From positions 3,224,001 through 3,288,000 of the forward strand of contig NC_031672.1 in the NCBI RefSeq assembly GCF_001640025.1: a stretch of 64,000 nt of DNA, in the 5' to 3' direction. Source of the stretch: Sugiyamaella lignohabitans (Eukaryota > Ascomycota > Dipodascomycetes > Dipodascales > Trichomonascaceae). The translations under genes were made by a program, and so were the position numbers. This document shows positions 62,168 to 64,000 of the stretch, one piece after another. Within the stretch, counting starts at the first letter, position 1, and each line of letters starts with the position of its first letter. The notes beneath the pieces were generated by a model, which worked only from the letters and a program-made list of their open reading frames with translations, was not told the origin of the DNA and did no database searches.

Positions 62168-64000
62168 ATGAAGTTCACTAATTCTGTGATTCTTCTCCAA
62201 GCGTTGGTATCAGCCTCTTTGGCCCTGCCAATTGAAAACAGCAATGGTGCCAAGCCTTTGAATTCGACTGCCAGTCCAATTGGTTTGATGGCTATTAATC
62301 CTGAACGAGATGATGTTCACCAACGCTCAGTCATTGCCAAGTCGGATGGTTCTCTTTGGCTCCGTAAGGGTACCGGCTCTGATGCCGTGGGCTCCGTCGA
62401 CCGTGATATGGCTGTCCAGCCCATGGCTGGCGGTCGTAGACTTACAGTTGGTCAGGATGGATCTCTTCAACTTGCTGAGAAAGTAGATACCTCTAACAGC
62501 GAAGAATTTTCTATTGATGTTAAGGACTATGTTCTTCACTTGACTACTAAGGATGCTATGGCCTGTCCTGTTGACGATCAATATAAAGTGTTCTGGGGAG
62601 CCAATGTCCGTTGCGAAGGTGGTATTCCTGTCAAGCTGCAATCAATAAATTTGGAAGCCAGTAACAGCAACAACACCAGTGCCAACAAACTTTTGAAACG
62701 TCAGAATTACGGTGGTGCCTACATCTGGCACGAACCGTTCTTTGATTGCCAGGGTCAATACCATGAGGGTGTTCACTCATGCGACGAAGCTTATATTTGT
62801 GACCGACAATACTTTGACAATAGATGGCATGATGGCCAATGGAGAAATGGTGTCTGGCATGAGGGCAATTGGGGTTCTGATGGTATCTGGCACGACTCAG
62901 TTTATGATGGCAGATTCACTCCTGAAAGAGATGGTCGTTATGGACCTTATGGCCGTCACCATGGTGGGTATGAGAACGGCGGTTGTGGTCGTGAAGAATG
63001 TGGCCGTGAAGAGTGTGGCCATGAAGGATCCTGTGGACGTGAACGCGAACGCGAACGTGAGGAGTGTAGTCGTGAAGAGTCATGCGGTCGTGAAGAAAGC
63101 TGCGGCAGAGAAGAATCCTGTGGTTGTGGAAATGAAGGCTGTGGTTGTGACGGTCGCTATGATGGCCGTTATGAGGGTCACCACGGACGACACCACGAGG
63201 GGTATCACGATGGTCGCTACGATGGTCGTTATGATGGACGCTACGATGGTCGCTATGATGGCCGTTATGATGGTCGTTATGAGGGCCGTTATGAGGGTGC
63301 TCCCTACGACGGACGTCACCATGAAGGTCGCTACGAATGTGAAGAGGAACGTGGTTGCGGCTATGAGCACCACCCTTCTAACCAAGGCTGTAATGAATAT
63401 GGCGGTTATGGCCGATATGGATATCACGAGCTAGTCAAGACTGAGGAAGCAGTTCCAGCTACCGAAGAAATGGAAGCTCAAGCTGTCGAAACCCCTGCTG
63501 AAGCCACTGTAGCAGTTGCTGATGCCGTTGTGCCTGCTGAAGAAGAAGAACAATCAGCTGTAGCTCCAGTAGTTTCACTTGCCAAGCGTCTTTTTGGACT
63601 CTGTGGAGGCAGTAGCAACAAGGGATGTGATTCCGGATGCGACAGTGGATGTGATAGCGGTGGTGGAAGCTCTGGATGTAGCCTTTGCGGACTCTGTGGC
63701 GGAGGTGGCGGTGGCAGCAGCTGTGGAAGCAGTTGCGGAAGTGGTTGCGGAAGTGGTTGTGGAAGCAGTTGCGGAAGTGGTTGCGGAGGTGGCTGCGGTA
63801 GCAGCTGTGGTGGATGTGGCAGTTGCGGTGGTGGCTGCGGTGGTAGTGGCTGTGGCGGCGGCGGTGGCGGCTGCGATGACGACTGCTATGACGATAGCTA
63901 CGACTGTGGTTCCTCTGGTTGTTTTGGTATCTTCAACAAACGAGATGCTGTTGTACCTACTGAAGTGGCCACTGAACAAGACTTGACAAACAACCTATGT
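62168..64000 (+). CDS. secreted modular repeat protein with Kex2 sites (partial, runs off the window)
   Basis: Continuous open frame of 611 codons to the window end without a stop. Signal peptide MKFTNSVILLQALVSASLA. Residues about 45-170 form a non-repetitive domain with two Cys (DGSLWLRKGTG, VKDYVLHLTTKDAMACP, VFWGANVRCEGGIPVKLQSI), in style like fungal cell-wall proteins. Lys-Arg at 177-178 then begins a repeat region: W-H-x-G-x-W motifs, Cys-Gly-Arg-Glu-Glu repeats, and about ten (Y)DGRY/EGRY units (about 63148-63300). An acidic Ala/Glu/Val linker ends at Lys-Arg 473-474, followed by a Cys/Gly/Ser-rich block (about 478-585, CGSSCGSGCGSGC), acidic Cys/Tyr residues and a third Lys-Arg at 591-592. 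Kex2-type cleavage would release several Cys-rich or Tyr/Arg-rich pieces (inference). No named family recognised. Confidence 0.85.
   Translation, partial: MKFTNSVILLQALVSASLALPIENSNGAKPLNSTASPIGLMAINPERDDVHQRSVIAKSDGSLWLRKGTGSDAVGSVDRDMAVQPMAGGRRLTVGQDGSLQLAEKVDTSNSEEFSIDVKDYVLHLTTKDAMACPVDDQYKVFWGANVRCEGGIPVKLQSINLEASNSNNTSANKLLKRQNYGGAYIWHEPFFDCQGQYHEGVHSCDEAYICDRQYFDNRWHDGQWRNGVWHEGNWGSDGIWHDSVYDGRFTPERDGRYGPYGRHHGGYENGGCGREECGREECGHEGSCGREREREREECSREESCGREESCGREESCGCGNEGCGCDGRYDGRYEGHHGRHHEGYHDGRYDGRYDGRYDGRYDGRYDGRYEGRYEGAPYDGRHHEGRYECEEERGCGYEHHPSNQGCNEYGGYGRYGYHELVKTEEAVPATEEMEAQAVETPAEATVAVADAVVPAEEEEQSAVAPVVSLAKRLFGLCGGSSNKGCDSGCDSGCDSGGGSSGCSLCGLCGGGGGGSSCGSSCGSGCGSGCGSSCGSGCGGGCGSSCGGCGSCGGGCGGSGCGGGGGGCDDDCYDDSYDCGSSGCFGIFNKRDAVVPTEVATEQDLTNNLC

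Noticed and set aside
62712..63986. Val/Met-rich and Ala/Thr-rich frames at the right end
   Set aside because: They are other-frame and antisense readings of the repeat-coding DNA of the secreted protein starting at 62168, which has a signal peptide and a full-length open frame.

Overview
This is nuclear DNA from an ascomycete budding yeast. Spliceosomal introns are common, with GTAAGT or GTATGT donors and a CTAAC branch site usually about 10-20 nt before the acceptor. Nuclear complex I genes are present, which rules out Saccharomyces-type yeasts. In the ARPC3 gene the invariant Leu in the AILPLR motif is encoded by CTG, so CTG reads as leucine and this is not a CUG-Ser species. An early-diverging Saccharomycotina lineage such as the Trichomonascaceae (Sugiyamaella/Blastobotrys relatives) fits; that placement is inference from gene content and from the abundant GC-rich palindromes.

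Layout. 0.5-5.3 kb: a two-exon Rho1 exchange factor (ROM2-like) on the minus strand, with a repeat-bearing intron probably in its 5' leader. 5.3-10.2 kb: gene-poor, rich in ~137-bp GC palindromes. 10.2-11.0 kb: ARPC3 of the Arp2/3 complex, with a 6-nt first exon. 11.3-17.4 kb: SNT1-like SANT-domain corepressor. 18.1-20.0 kb: three-exon THI20-like HMP kinase/thiaminase II. 21.5-23.4 kb: Stp1/Stp2-family zinc-finger factor. 24.0-28.9 kb: three respiratory-chain genes on the minus strand: a four-exon NDUFB4-like complex I subunit (hidden, because every exon is short), the PSST/NUKM subunit, and COX6. 33.4-35.2 kb: secreted exo-beta-1,3-glucanase. 35.5-39.6 kb: Nud1/Cdc11-like leucine-rich scaffold. 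42.8-45.5 kb: glutamine-rich protein. 46.1-48.0 kb: mitochondrial-type acyl-CoA ligase, facing a methylcrotonoyl-CoA carboxylase alpha subunit (48.2-50.3 kb). 53.2-55.2 kb: secreted type-B carboxylesterase. 55.9-58.4 kb: Zn2Cys6 regulator. 58.6-60.7 kb: kelch protein. 62.2 kb to the end: a long secreted Cys/Gly- and DGRY-repeat protein with Kex2 sites, running off the window. Two tRNA genes, Arg(TCG) and Gln(CTG), lie at 51.1 and 55.5 kb.

Two structures stand out. First, about twenty copies of a GC-rich palindromic element (full length about 137 bp) occur in both orientations. They lie mostly just after stop codons or inside introns. Full copies always pair one 'A' half with one 'B' half, solo halves are always A, and the internal stems show paired, compensating changes. 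Second, between 25.6 and 26.3 kb there is a tandem array of three long imperfect hairpins. Their arms have diverged between copies while staying complementary, and a TGACTCA site and a TATA box lie just upstream. Together with the secreted repeat protein at the right end, these are the best candidates for undescribed biology.
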